Shown here: one piece after another, positions 1 to 9,528 of the stretch
Layout of the letters: every line of letters starts with the position of its first letter
Position numbering within the stretch: the stretch's first letter is position 1
Assembly (NCBI GenBank): GCA_036556265.1
Contig: DATBJU010000171.1
Location: 1-47,549 of the forward strand
Direction: 5' to 3'
DNA: 47,549 nt
From: JAUSIF01 sp036556265
GTDB lineage: Bacteria; Pseudomonadota; Alphaproteobacteria; Rhizobiales; Xanthobacteraceae
Position numbers and translations under genes: made by a program
Notes under the pieces: generated by a model
What the model was told of the DNA's origin: nothing
Seen by the model: the letters and a program-made list of their open reading frames with translations, nothing else
The model's database searches: none

Positions 1-957
1 CTGGTGCCGGTCGCCCGCTGGCAGGGATTCGGCGGCGCCACCAACCCGCAGGGCCCCGGCTTCGAAGCCTACACCTGGGCCGCCGGCATCAGCGCGCTGA
101 CGAAAAACACCGGCGTGATCTCCACGTCCCACGTCTCGCTCAATCACCCGATCATGGCGGCGAAGCAAGGTGCCGTGATCGATCACATCTCCGGCGGCCG
201 CTTCACGCTCAACATTGTCACCGGTTGGAACAAGCCGGAGATCGACATGTTCGGCGCGCCGATGCTGCCGCATGCCGAACGGTACGACTGCTCCGAGGAG
301 TGGGTGCAGATCGTGAAGCGTCTGTGGACCGAGGAGCCGTTCGATTTCGCGGGCAAGTACTACAAGATCGAGAAGGGCTATCTCGAGCCGAAGCCGATCC
401 AGGCGCCGTATCCGGCCATCATGAACGCGGCGAGCTCCGAGCGCGGCCGCCACTTCGCCGCGAAGTACTGCGACCTTGTCTACACTGTCGTGCGCGGCGG
501 CGGGGCCAACATCGACGATTACCGCGCGCACGTCGCTGCCTATCACCGGCTCGCACGCGAAGAGTACGGACGCAAAATCCGCGTTTGGAGCCTCGTCAAC
601 ATCGTGCAGGGCGAAACGGAAAAGGAAGCGCGCGACTTCTTCGATTACTACGTGCGCCAGAAGGGCGACTGGGACGCAGCGAAGAACGTCGTTGATACCT
701 TCGCGCTCGATATCAACGCCCGCAACCTACCACCCGATAGAATGAGGGCCATGCAGGAAGCGATGATCGCGAGCTGGGGCGGCTTCAATCTCGTCGGGAC
801 CAAGGAGCAGATCGTCGATGGCCTCGAGCGCATGTCGGGCGCGGGCCTCGACGGCGTGCTGCTGTGCTGGCCGCGTTTCGAATCCGGCATGCGTGAGTTT
901 CGCGACGTGACCTACCCGCTCCTGAAGCAGGCTGGACTGCGCGACTTTCCGACATGA
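1..957 (+). CDS. LLM-class flavin-dependent monooxygenase (5' partial)
   Basis: This is the C-terminal part (about 318 residues) of a bacterial-luciferase-like FMNH2-dependent monooxygenase. The frame is open to the first base, and the first codons (L-V-P-V-A-R-W-Q-G-F-G-G) match an internal strand of the family, so the start lies outside the window. Family signatures include H-P-I-M-A-A-K-Q, D-H-I-S-G-G-R-F-T-L-N-I-V-T-G-W-N near residues 60-75, and E-A-M-I-A-S-W-G-G-F further on. This subgroup oxidises small sulfur or nitrogen compounds (alkanesulfonate, dimethyl sulfone or pyrimidine type) using flavin from a separate reductase. No reductase or transporter is in view, so the substrate cannot be named. 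The next gene converges on it after 24 bases. Confidence 0.88.
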   Translation: MVPVARWQGFGGATNPQGPGFEAYTWAAGISALTKNTGVISTSHVSLNHPIMAAKQGAVIDHISGGRFTLNIVTGWNKPEIDMFGAPMLPHAERYDCSEEWVQIVKRLWTEEPFDFAGKYYKIEKGYLEPKPIQAPYPAIMNAASSERGRHFAAKYCDLVYTVVRGGGANIDDYRAHVAAYHRLAREEYGRKIRVWSLVNIVQGETEKEARDFFDYYVRQKGDWDAAKNVVDTFALDINARNLPPDRMRAMQEAMIASWGGFNLVGTKEQIVDGLERMSGAGLDGVLLCWPRFESGMREFRDVTYPLLKQAGLRDFPT

Positions 958-981
958 ACGTGCAACAAGCTACGGGCTTGA

Positions 982-2175
982 CTAGGCGCGCTGCCGCAAG
1001 AGCAACCGTCCGTACACGACGACAAACCCGATAAACGCGGCGGCCCAGGCCAGCGCCGCAACGTGCAACAACTCGAGCGTCCACCCCCACGCCGCGGCAA
1101 TACGCGCGAGAGCAGCGACCACAATCAGCACATAGATCACCCGCGTCGATGATGAAGCGAGCAATGCCTGACCCGTATGGCCGAGCGTGGCGCGAGTCAT
1201 CACGGCCATCGTCATTGTTCCGGCCGCGCCGGTCGTCCATGCGTGCAGGCCGGCGCTTGCCGGAATGTCGGCCGGCCACAGCGCCGAGGCGCCGACCAGG
1301 AGAAAGCCGAGCGGCACGAACGCGTAGCCGACATGCAGGATGAAAACGAGCGGCTCCGCAAGCGTGCGATCGCCCGCCCAGCGCGCGAGGCGCGCCACGT
1401 GCAATACGCCCGCCGTCATCAGGAGAAGACCGCTCGTGAAATGTCCAGGCGCAACCACCCAGCTCGCCAGCGCGCTGCCGGCAACGGCTATGCACAGAGC
1501 GTCGAAGCGTGAGAACTGCCGCGGAAGACGGCCCGGATTTTCGCGATTGATCCAGTTGTGCGTGAAGCTTGGCACAATCCGCCCGCCGATCAGCATGATC
1601 AACGTGAGGATGGCGGCAACCCCGACGCGCGTGCCGTCGACGGCAGTCCCGTATTCGATCGATTCGAAGTGAAAGATGAAGTTGCCGGCCAGGAGGAGGG
1701 TGATGATCCCGAGCACCCGCAGGTTTCGCCAGTTTCGGCCGGCCATGATCTCGCGCAGTGCGGTGGCGGCAAGGCAGAACAGGAACGCAAGATCGATTGC
1801 CGCCGCGGTCCAGGCGCCGATTTCGGCGGAAAGCAGAATTGCGATCCGCCCGGCGAGCCAGAGCACGGCGAGCGCTGCCAGCGGCGGTCCGTTCACCGGG
1901 AGCCGCCCGGTCCAGTTTGGAATTGCGGTAAGCAAGAACCCGGCGGCGATCGCGGGCACGTAACCATAGAGCATCTCGTGCGCGTGCCAGTCGATCGGCG
2001 TCATGGCCGTCGGCACGGTGATTTCGCCGAAATACTGTGGCACCCACAGCAATACGCCGAGCGCGCCCCATATCGCCCCGGCCAGAAAGAACGGCCGGAA
2101 GCCGTACGAGAAGATTGCGGGCCCCGCGTAGTTGCGGCGGCGGGCAAGCGCGGGCGGCATAGAAATCGTCGTCAT
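982..2175 (-). CDS. nnrS: NnrS family heme/copper membrane protein
   Basis: This polytopic membrane protein of about 397 residues has roughly twelve hydrophobic segments and NnrS signatures: F-S-Y-G-F-R-P-F-F-L near the N-terminus, D-W-H-A-H-E-M-L-Y-G-Y, G-G-R-I-V-P-S-F-T-H-N-W, and a late histidine-containing H-A-W-T-T-G-A-A-G-T-M-T. NnrS proteins are linked to relief of nitric oxide stress and are usually controlled by FNR/NnrR-type regulators. I chose ATG 2175 (M-T-T-I-S-M) because a GAGAG stretch lies 7 bases upstream; ATG 2160 is an alternative, and the open frame continues to 2232 without support. An FNR-like box lies about 44 bases before this start. No nir, nor or nos genes are visible, so a stand-alone NO-protection role is inferred. 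Confidence 0.9.
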   Translation of the reverse strand: MTTISMPPALARRRNYAGPAIFSYGFRPFFLAGAIWGALGVLLWVPQYFGEITVPTAMTPIDWHAHEMLYGYVPAIAAGFLLTAIPNWTGRLPVNGPPLAALAVLWLAGRIAILLSAEIGAWTAAAIDLAFLFCLAATALREIMAGRNWRNLRVLGIITLLLAGNFIFHFESIEYGTAVDGTRVGVAAILTLIMLIGGRIVPSFTHNWINRENPGRLPRQFSRFDALCIAVAGSALASWVVAPGHFTSGLLLMTAGVLHVARLARWAGDRTLAEPLVFILHVGYAFVPLGFLLVGASALWPADIPASAGLHAWTTGAAGTMTMAVMTRATLGHTGQALLASSSTRVIYVLIVVAALARIAAAWGWTLELLHVAALAWAAAFIGFVVVYGRLLLRQRA

Positions 2176-2212
2176 TAGTTTACTCTCTACACTCGAAGTC
2201 CCCGCTCGCGAT

Positions 2213-2226
2213 TTGACGCCGATCAA
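2213..2226. promoter_or_regulatory. FNR/NnrR-type box upstream of nnrS
   Basis: The sequence TTGAC-GCCG-ATCAA differs from the symmetric consensus TTGAT-N4-ATCAA by one base. It lies between the divergent nnrS and FecR genes. Its centre (2219.5) is about 44 bases before the nnrS ATG at 2175. If it acts at the usual -41.5 position, transcription would start near 2178, giving a very short leader, or an 18-base leader if ATG 2160 is used. Crp/Fnr-family control of nnrS is known in other bacteria; binding here is inferred. Confidence 0.6.
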
Positions 2227-2347
2227 GTGCATGGTCTGGCAACGATATGCAGGGGCAATCGGTCTGCGTTTCCGTCACAACCGAGGCGGGGTCGGCGCGC
2301 CTGCAGCCGCCCAATTTGCGCCCTACTGGCCGCTATCCATCTCCCCC

Positions 2348-3040
2348 ATGTGGAGGATGGCCTTACTGCTCGTGCTCGCCTTGTTTGCGGCTGCGCCTGC
2401 CGCGGCCGGGCCCGAGATCGGCAAGGCGACGTCGATTGTGCGGCAAGTAACCGGCGAGGCCGGCGGCTCGGTCCGCGAGCTCAAGACGCGCGCCCCCGTG
2501 CTCAAGGACGAGCGCGTCCGCACGGATCAGACCGGGATCGGCGAGTTCGAATTTCTTGATCGCAGCCGGCTGGCCGTCGGCCCTAATTCCGAGGTCAAGC
2601 TCGACAGTTTCATCTATCAGACTGATCGCCGACCGACCGTGGTCGCCATCGAACTCGCGCGCGGCGCATTCCGGTTCATTTCCGCGCGGCTCTCGCCCGC
2701 GCCGCCCCGCATCTCCACGCGCTTCGCAACAATCGGGATGCGTGGCACCGAGTTCGACCTCTATGTCGCCGATAGCGGCGCGCTGTGCCTCGCCCTGATC
2801 AGCGGCAGCGTCGAGGTGTGCCCGACCGGCCGCGGCTGCCGCGCGCACGACGTCGTCGGCCGCTTTCTGATCGTCGCACAGGACGGCACCTTCCAAGTGC
2901 TTGACCGCTGGGACGGCTCGCTCCTCGGCGGAGCGACCTTCGCGGTTGCGATGCCGTTCCTGGCGAACCAAGGCCGGCTCTCGCCGCGATCGCGTGCCGC
3001 CGAAGCAGTCGTCGCGCGCTATCGCGCATTGGTGCGCTGA
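2348..3040 (+). CDS. Secreted FecR-domain protein
   Basis: This protein of about 230 residues has a clear signal peptide (M-A-L-L-L-V-L-A-L-F-A-A-A-P-A-A-A-G). A FecR fold follows, with beta-rich segments such as V-R-T-D-Q-T-G-I-G-E-F-E-F-L-D and the diagnostic T-R-F-A-T-I-G-M-R-G-T-E-F-D-L-Y near residues 125-140. Classical FecR proteins are inner-membrane anti-sigma sensors, but this one has no N-terminal cytoplasmic or transmembrane anti-sigma region and no ECF sigma gene beside it. It is therefore better described as a periplasmic FecR-domain protein of unknown ligand. The start is uncertain between ATG 2348 and ATG 2357, which gives the cleaner signal peptide. The frame is open upstream but looks non-coding. 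Confidence 0.8.
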   Translation: MWRMALLLVLALFAAAPAAAGPEIGKATSIVRQVTGEAGGSVRELKTRAPVLKDERVRTDQTGIGEFEFLDRSRLAVGPNSEVKLDSFIYQTDRRPTVVAIELARGAFRFISARLSPAPPRISTRFATIGMRGTEFDLYVADSGALCLALISGSVEVCPTGRGCRAHDVVGRFLIVAQDGTFQVLDRWDGSLLGGATFAVAMPFLANQGRLSPRSRAAEAVVARYRALVR

Positions 3041-3134
3041 ACAGCACTGGTGCGCTAACGCGCGTTCACAGCCGGTCGATCGCCCTGTGCTTGCAATCGA
3101 TCCGCACGCGGGCGAACGTGAGTATGGGGAGCCA

Positions 3135-4466
3135 GTGCAAGTGACGCAAGTGACCACACCACCGGAGACCCACTACGCGAGGAGTGGCGAAGTCCGCATC
3201 GCCTATCAGGTCGTCGGCAGCGGGCCGTTCGACCTCGTGTACGTCCCGGGTTTCGTTTCCAACCTCGACAACGGCTGGGACGACCCGGGGTTCGCACACT
3301 TCTTCAGGCGCCTCGCGTCGTTCTCGCGACTGATCTTGTTCGACAAGCGGGGAACGGGACTGTCGGACCGCGACGCCCAGATTCCCAGCCTCGAGCAGCG
3401 CATGGACGATGTCCGAGCGGTGATGGACGCGGTCGGCTCCACCAAGGCCGCCGTGTTCGGCGTCTCCGAAGGCGGGGCCATGGCAATGCTGTTCGCCGCC
3501 ACCTATCCGGAACGGATCAGCGCCCTCGTGCTATACGGCGCCTACGCGCACTTCCCGACCTGGGTGCTTCCCGACGATCAGGTGCCCGCGTTTATCGCTG
3601 GGGTCGAAGCCCGATGGGGCACGGGCGCGAGCGTCAAGGCGTTCGCGCCGGAAGCAGGCAAGGACCCCCAGGTCCAGGCCCGCTGGGCGCGCTTTGAGCG
3701 CCTGGGCGCGAGTCCGTCGGCGGTAATCGCCTTGACGCGCATGAATTGCGAAATCGATGTCCGGCACGTATTGCCTGCAATCCGCGTCCCGACGCTGGTG
3801 ATACATCGCGCGGGCGATGCCCGCGTCAAAGTCGATGCCGGGCGCTACCTCGGCGAGCACATCCCGAATGCGAAGTACATCGAGCTGCCGGGCATCGATC
3901 ACGCAATTTGGCTGGGCGAAACGGACTCGATCGTAGACGAGGTCGAAACGTACTTGACTGGCGTGCGCCCCACACATGAGGCCGACCGCGTGCTCGCCAC
4001 ACTCTTGTTCACCGATATCGTGGATTCAACCAAACGCGCCACCGAACTCGGCGACCGTCGGTGGCGAGAGCTTCTCGAACAGCACAACACTGTCGCCCGC
4101 CGGGAAATCGCCCGTTTCCGTGGCCGCGAAATAAAGACGCTCGGCGACGGATTCCTTGCGGCTTTCGACGGACCGGCGCGTGCAGTTCGTTGCTCGCTCG
4201 CGGTCGCGGAAGGCGTTCGGCCGCTCGGCCTTGCGATCCGCGCCGGTATGCACACTGGCGAGGTCGAGTTCAGGGGCGACGATGTCGGCGGGATCGCGGT
4301 CAACATCGCAGCCCGCGTTGCTGCCGAGGCATCGGGTCCGGAGATCCTGGTGTCGAATACGGTTCGCGACCTCGTTGCAGGCTCGGGACTCGCATTTCAG
4401 GACCGCGGCATGCATACGCTAAAGGGAGTTCCCGAACAGTTGCGGCTGTTCGCCGTGGCAGCGTAA
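3135..4466 (+). CDS. Alpha/beta-hydrolase fused to class III adenylate/guanylate cyclase
   Basis: This is a two-domain soluble protein of about 443 residues. Residues 15-275 form an alpha/beta-hydrolase with the nucleophile elbow G-V-S-E-G-G (Ser111), a likely acid at Asp228 (H-R-A-G-D) and His256 (G-I-D-H-A). Residues 285-443 form a class III cyclase with metal-binding Asp294 (F-T-D-I) and Asp338 (L-G-D-G-F), Lys334, and the transition-state pair Asn390/Arg394 (V-N-I-A-A-R). All the key residues are present, so it should be able to make a cyclic nucleotide. GTG 3135 is preferred because GGGGA lies 4 bases upstream; GTG 3141 and 3150 are alternatives. The hydrolase may act as a ligand sensor or an enzyme; neither its ligand nor the nucleotide product can be read from sequence. 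It converges on ftsH. Confidence 0.85.
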   Translation: MQVTQVTTPPETHYARSGEVRIAYQVVGSGPFDLVYVPGFVSNLDNGWDDPGFAHFFRRLASFSRLILFDKRGTGLSDRDAQIPSLEQRMDDVRAVMDAVGSTKAAVFGVSEGGAMAMLFAATYPERISALVLYGAYAHFPTWVLPDDQVPAFIAGVEARWGTGASVKAFAPEAGKDPQVQARWARFERLGASPSAVIALTRMNCEIDVRHVLPAIRVPTLVIHRAGDARVKVDAGRYLGEHIPNAKYIELPGIDHAIWLGETDSIVDEVETYLTGVRPTHEADRVLATLLFTDIVDSTKRATELGDRRWRELLEQHNTVARREIARFRGREIKTLGDGFLAAFDGPARAVRCSLAVAEGVRPLGLAIRAGMHTGEVEFRGDDVGGIAVNIAARVAAEASGPEILVSNTVRDLVAGSGLAFQDRGMHTLKGVPEQLRLFAVAA

Positions 4467-4484
4467 CGCGAGGCCGCACACGTC

Positions 4485-4509
4485 GATGCCCGGACCAAGC
4501 CCGGGCATC
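4485..4509. repeat. Inverted repeat between convergent genes
   Basis: GATGCCCGG and CCGGGCATC form a 9-bp stem around a 7-base loop, between the convergent cyclase gene and ftsH. There is no T-run on either side, so this is either a weak terminator or a copy of the short GCCCGG...CCGGGC palindromes common in related genomes. Confidence 0.55.
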
Positions 4510-4535
4510 ACGCAACATTCGACTTGATGGAGTGG

Positions 4536-6458
<1,923 letters not shown>

Positions 6459-6538
6459 CGCTGACCTTTGACGCGGGCCCCGCCCGCACGAGTGAGCCCG
6501 GAAACGACCTGTCCGGATTGCTGTAGCGCAGTATCGTT

Positions 6539-6568
6539 AAAATAGGGCGCAGGGGTGGCCTTGCCAAG
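6539..6568 (-). promoter_or_regulatory. Predicted sigma-32 (RpoH) / sigma-70 promoter of ftsH
   Basis: On the minus strand CTTGGC (6568-6563) and CCCTATTTT (6547-6539) are separated by 15 bases, close to the alphaproteobacterial heat-shock pattern CTTG...CCTATnT. The same bases also read as a sigma-70-like TTGGCA-N17-TATTTT. The site is about 80 bases before the ftsH start. Heat-shock control of ftsH is known in other bacteria; its use here is inferred. Confidence 0.6.
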
Positions 6569-6616
6569 GGAACGACTGCGGGAAGCGGCATTTTTCGCCG
6601 CTTTGTGAATGCTTTG

Positions 6617-7657
6617 TCACCTTCGGCGACGACGCCGCGCCGGCGCGCGCGTGACGGTGAGCCGAGCTCCGTCGAGACCGACAAGCGCGCCGGCAAGGGT
6701 GCGGCGGAGCGGCACACCGGCACCATGGGCGTCCCAAAGGGCTGAGTGCAGCGACTCCAGTTTCGCGAGCTCGACCGGACCCTCGTCGCCCGTCGCCTCC
6801 AGCGCCCGCCCGAGCAGCCGCAGCGAGATCTCGTCGGCGGCCTCGAAAAACGCCCGCGAATCGAATGTCACCACGTTTTCCAATGACTGCTTCCCGCTCC
6901 GCGGCCGCGCGACTTTCGGCTGCAACTCGCTCGCCGCGAGCTCGATCGCCGCGTCCGCGCGGGCGAGGCGTCGCGCCGCCGTGGCGAGGCGCGCCGAGGT
7001 CAAGCCTTCGGCCGCGAGCGCGGCGGCGAGCCGCCGTAGCCGCACGCGGGTGTATTTCGGATCGGCGTTGGAAGGATCCTTCGCGAACGGAATTCCCGCC
7101 GCGCGCAGCGTCGCGATCAGCCGCGTCTTCGGTACGTCCAGCAATGGCCGCGCGATCGCGATCCCCTCGCGGCTGCTGTGTGGGCGAATGCCACCGAGTC
7201 CGGTCAGGCCCGACCCGCGCGCGAGTCGCATGAGCAACGTCTCGGCCTGGTCGTCGAGCGTGTGCGCCGTGACGATCGCGTCGGCCGCGATCTTGCGCGC
7301 GAGACCGGCCAGCAACGCATAGCGCGCCTTGCGTGCCGCTTCCTGGAGTCCCGTTTTCGGCTTCTTGCCCGACCACACCAGTGTGTCGTGCGGCAGCCCG
7401 AGTTTACCGGCAAGCTTTGCCACGTCCGCCGCCTCGCGTCGCGACGCACGGCGCAGCCGGTGATCCACCGTTGCCGCCGCAAGCGCAGGCCCGGTGCGTC
7501 GCGCCGCGCGCCAGCGATGCGCGAGCACCATCAGGGCGGTCGAATCGGGGCCGCCCGAAACCGCGAGCAGAACGCGGCGAAAATCTTTCAGATCGGAGAA
7601 AAGCGAAGCAAGCTCGGCGTCGGCGATCGGACCGCTGTCCGGCTCAGCAGCGGGCAC
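6617..7657 (-). CDS. tilS: tRNA(Ile)-lysidine synthase TilS
   Basis: TilS attaches lysine to C34 of the CAU-anticodon isoleucine tRNA, so that it reads AUA and is charged with Ile. The protein is about 346 residues and opens with the ATP-binding PP-loop S-G-G-P-D-S at 34-39, followed by the family segment G-L-P-H-D-T-L-V-W...A-R-Y-A-L-L and H-T-L-D-D-Q-A-E-T near 130. The C-terminal part is short, as in many alphaproteobacterial forms. The start is a GTG at 7657, which overlaps the end of cpoB by 14 bases and suggests translational coupling. Position between cpoB and ftsH is conserved. Confidence 0.96.
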   Translation of the reverse strand: MPAAEPDSGPIADAELASLFSDLKDFRRVLLAVSGGPDSTALMVLAHRWRAARRTGPALAAATVDHRLRRASRREAADVAKLAGKLGLPHDTLVWSGKKPKTGLQEAARKARYALLAGLARKIAADAIVTAHTLDDQAETLLMRLARGSGLTGLGGIRPHSSREGIAIARPLLDVPKTRLIATLRAAGIPFAKDPSNADPKYTRVRLRRLAAALAAEGLTSARLATAARRLARADAAIELAASELQPKVARPRSGKQSLENVVTFDSRAFFEAADEISLRLLGRALEATGDEGPVELAKLESLHSALWDAHGAGVPLRRTLAGALVGLDGARLTVTRAPARRRRRR

Positions 7658-8720
7658 GCTTCTGTTCCTGCTCGACCGCCTTCTTCACGTTGGTCGATGC
7701 CCTCGGGTACTTCGCGAGTACGTGGCCGAGCGATGCACATGCCGTCTCGCGCTCGCCGAGCGCGGCGAGCGACTGTCCGAGCCGCAGCAACGCGTCCGGC
7801 GCCTTCACGGCGTTCGGATAGTCAGTCGAGATCTTGAGAAAGATTTCGGCCGCATCGTTATATTGCTTGCGCTGGAACTGAGCCTCGCCGAGCCAGTAGT
7901 GCGCGTCCGGTAGGAGTCGCTGTGCCTCCGGCTCGCGGCTGGTCCCATGGTGCCCCAGGAACGTGCGGAAGCCTTCCACCGCGAGATCGTAGTCACGGCG
8001 CAGGATCGCGCCGTACGCGAGATCGTACTCATCCTTGGCGCTGCCCGAGGGAGCGAGTACGGCCTGCTGACCAATCGGCTGCTGCCCCTGTGGAGGCAAG
8101 ACCCCCGGCGGCGGGGCGGACGGGTTCGGTGTGCCGGTTCCCGAAAGCGATCCAAGATCGAGCGGCGCTCCAGGCGCGCGCGCTGACGGCTCGCCACCGC
8201 CGGGGGCGGATGGAATCGTGCCGAGCGTGCGCGGCGCACCGGGTGCACCCGGCGCGGTGGTCGGATCGAACACGTCGCCGCGGCGGCCGGTTGGCCCGGC
8301 CGCAGGCTGCGGATCTTGCACGACAACGGGCGGAGCCTGCCGCGAGGCGACCGGTGGCAGGGACGCCGGCGGCGGCGACACATTGCCGCTTTGCCCGCGC
8401 TGCGCGGGCGGCCGTGCCGACGGGTTCATTTCCTGAAAGCGAAAGTCCGTGTCCTGCTGCACGCGCTTGAGCTGTTGCTCGAGCTGTACGTTCCGGTGCT
8501 GGAGTTCCTCCACCATGCCGGTGAGCTGGCGGATCTGATTTTCCAGTTGGCCGAGACGCGCGACGAGCTCGGACTCGTTCCCGCGTTGCTGCTGCCCGAA
8601 CAGTTGCGCGAGCCGAATCGGCCCGGAAGGCGATGATTGCGCAGCGGCATCGCCAGCGACGGCGGCAACGACGCTAAGTACGACAACGAGCGAGCGAACG
8701 CGCATATTCGGCATGATCAT
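7644..8720 (-). CDS. cpoB: Tol-Pal system protein CpoB/YbgF
   Basis: This periplasmic coordinator links peptidoglycan synthesis to outer-membrane constriction through TolA. The protein is about 358 residues: a signal peptide (S-L-V-V-V-L-S-V-V-A-A-V-A-G-D-A-A-A-Q), an N-terminal trimerising coiled coil (G-Q-L-E-N-Q-I-R-Q-L and following, about 45-95), a long proline/glycine-rich linker (about 95-215), and C-terminal tetratricopeptide repeats (D-E-Y-D-L-A-Y-G-A-I-L-R onward). Starts at 8720, 8714 and 8705 are all possible. Its end overlaps tilS. The 14-mer GTCCAAAATTGGGC lies about 70-80 bases upstream, so it may have its own promoter apart from pal. Confidence 0.95.
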   Translation of the reverse strand: MIMPNMRVRSLVVVLSVVAAVAGDAAAQSSPSGPIRLAQLFGQQQRGNESELVARLGQLENQIRQLTGMVEELQHRNVQLEQQLKRVQQDTDFRFQEMNPSARPPAQRGQSGNVSPPPASLPPVASRQAPPVVVQDPQPAAGPTGRRGDVFDPTTAPGAPGAPRTLGTIPSAPGGGEPSARAPGAPLDLGSLSGTGTPNPSAPPPGVLPPQGQQPIGQQAVLAPSGSAKDEYDLAYGAILRRDYDLAVEGFRTFLGHHGTSREPEAQRLLPDAHYWLGEAQFQRKQYNDAAEIFLKISTDYPNAVKAPDALLRLGQSLAALGERETACASLGHVLAKYPRASTNVKKAVEQEQKRARC

Positions 8721-8788
8721 GGTTTGGGGTGCGCCACCTTAGCGCGACCCCCGGCGTATCGGCCACCGCGAGATAGCGGCCGGAGTAC

Positions 8789-8802
8789 GTCCAAAATTGG
8801 GC
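8789..8802. promoter_or_regulatory. 14-mer motif upstream of cpoB
   Basis: GTCCAAAATTGGGC contains the perfect palindrome CCAAAATTGG and differs by one base from GTCCAAACTTGGGC at 13101-13114 upstream of tolQ. It lies 69-82 bases before cpoB. This may be an operator shared by two tol-pal transcripts; no regulator is identified. Confidence 0.4.
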
Positions 8803-8822
8803 CTTTCCGACGTGGACCTCGG

Positions 8823-9317
8823 TCAGACCCCGGCGTTCAGCACCGTAACGACACGCCGGTTCTGCGACCAGCACGAAATGTCGTTGCAGACCGCGACCGG
8901 CCGCTCCTTGCCGTAGGAGATCGTGCGCATGCGCGAGGCGTCGATTCCGCGGGCGGTCAGATAGTCGCGCACAGTCGTGGCCCGGCGCGCGCCCAGGGCG
9001 ATATTGTACTCGCGCGTGCCGCGCTCGTCGGCGTGACCTTCGATCGTGAAGGCGTAGCGGTTGTACTGGCTGAGCCACTGCGCCTGCTTGTCGAGCGTGG
9101 CGCGAGCCTGCGGCGTGAGCTCGGACGAGTCCGTCTCGAAGAACACGCGGTCGCCCACGTTGACTACGAAGTCCTGCGCGCTGCCCGGCGTCGCCGCCGC
9201 GCCAGCGCCGGCCTGGTCGGTCGCGTTTGGGTTCTGCGCGCACGCGGCGATCAACAGCACAGTGCCGATGAGCGCGACGAGATGCGCGCCCCGCAGGAAG
9301 CGATGGAAGTTCGACAT
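8823..9317 (-). CDS. pal: Peptidoglycan-associated lipoprotein Pal
   Basis: This is the outer-membrane lipoprotein of the Tol-Pal system, which binds peptidoglycan and TolB. It has 164 residues: a lipoprotein signal ending in the lipobox L-I-A-A-C, a short linker, and an OmpA-like domain with the diaminopimelate-binding signature G-H-A-D-E-R-G-T-R-E-Y-N near 105-120, then L-G-A-R-R-A. I chose ATG 9317 (M-S-N-F-H-R) because AAGGGAG lies 8 bases upstream; the in-frame ATG at 9335 overlaps that ribosome binding site. Neighbours are cpoB and tolB. The 211-base gap before it (to tolB) holds no gene that I can see and may contain a second promoter. Confidence 0.97.
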   Translation of the reverse strand: MSNFHRFLRGAHLVALIGTVLLIAACAQNPNATDQAGAGAAATPGSAQDFVVNVGDRVFFETDSSELTPQARATLDKQAQWLSQYNRYAFTIEGHADERGTREYNIALGARRATTVRDYLTARGIDASRMRTISYGKERPVAVCNDISCWSQNRRVVTVLNAGV

Positions 9318-9528
9318 CGTTCCGGCTCCCTTCATCCCCGGTTGGTCCTGTCCCCTCTACCGCCCGTCGGTTAAGCGAATATTCCGTCAACCTTGACGAT
9401 GTCTTGGCGAAGTCCCGAAAAATCGACCTTTCGGACGCGGCCTGCGCAAAACAACCGAATTGGTTACCGAAACATGAAGATTCGCAACCTTGTGCCCCAG
9501 TGCGGCCACATCAAGGCCGCCGCGCGGC

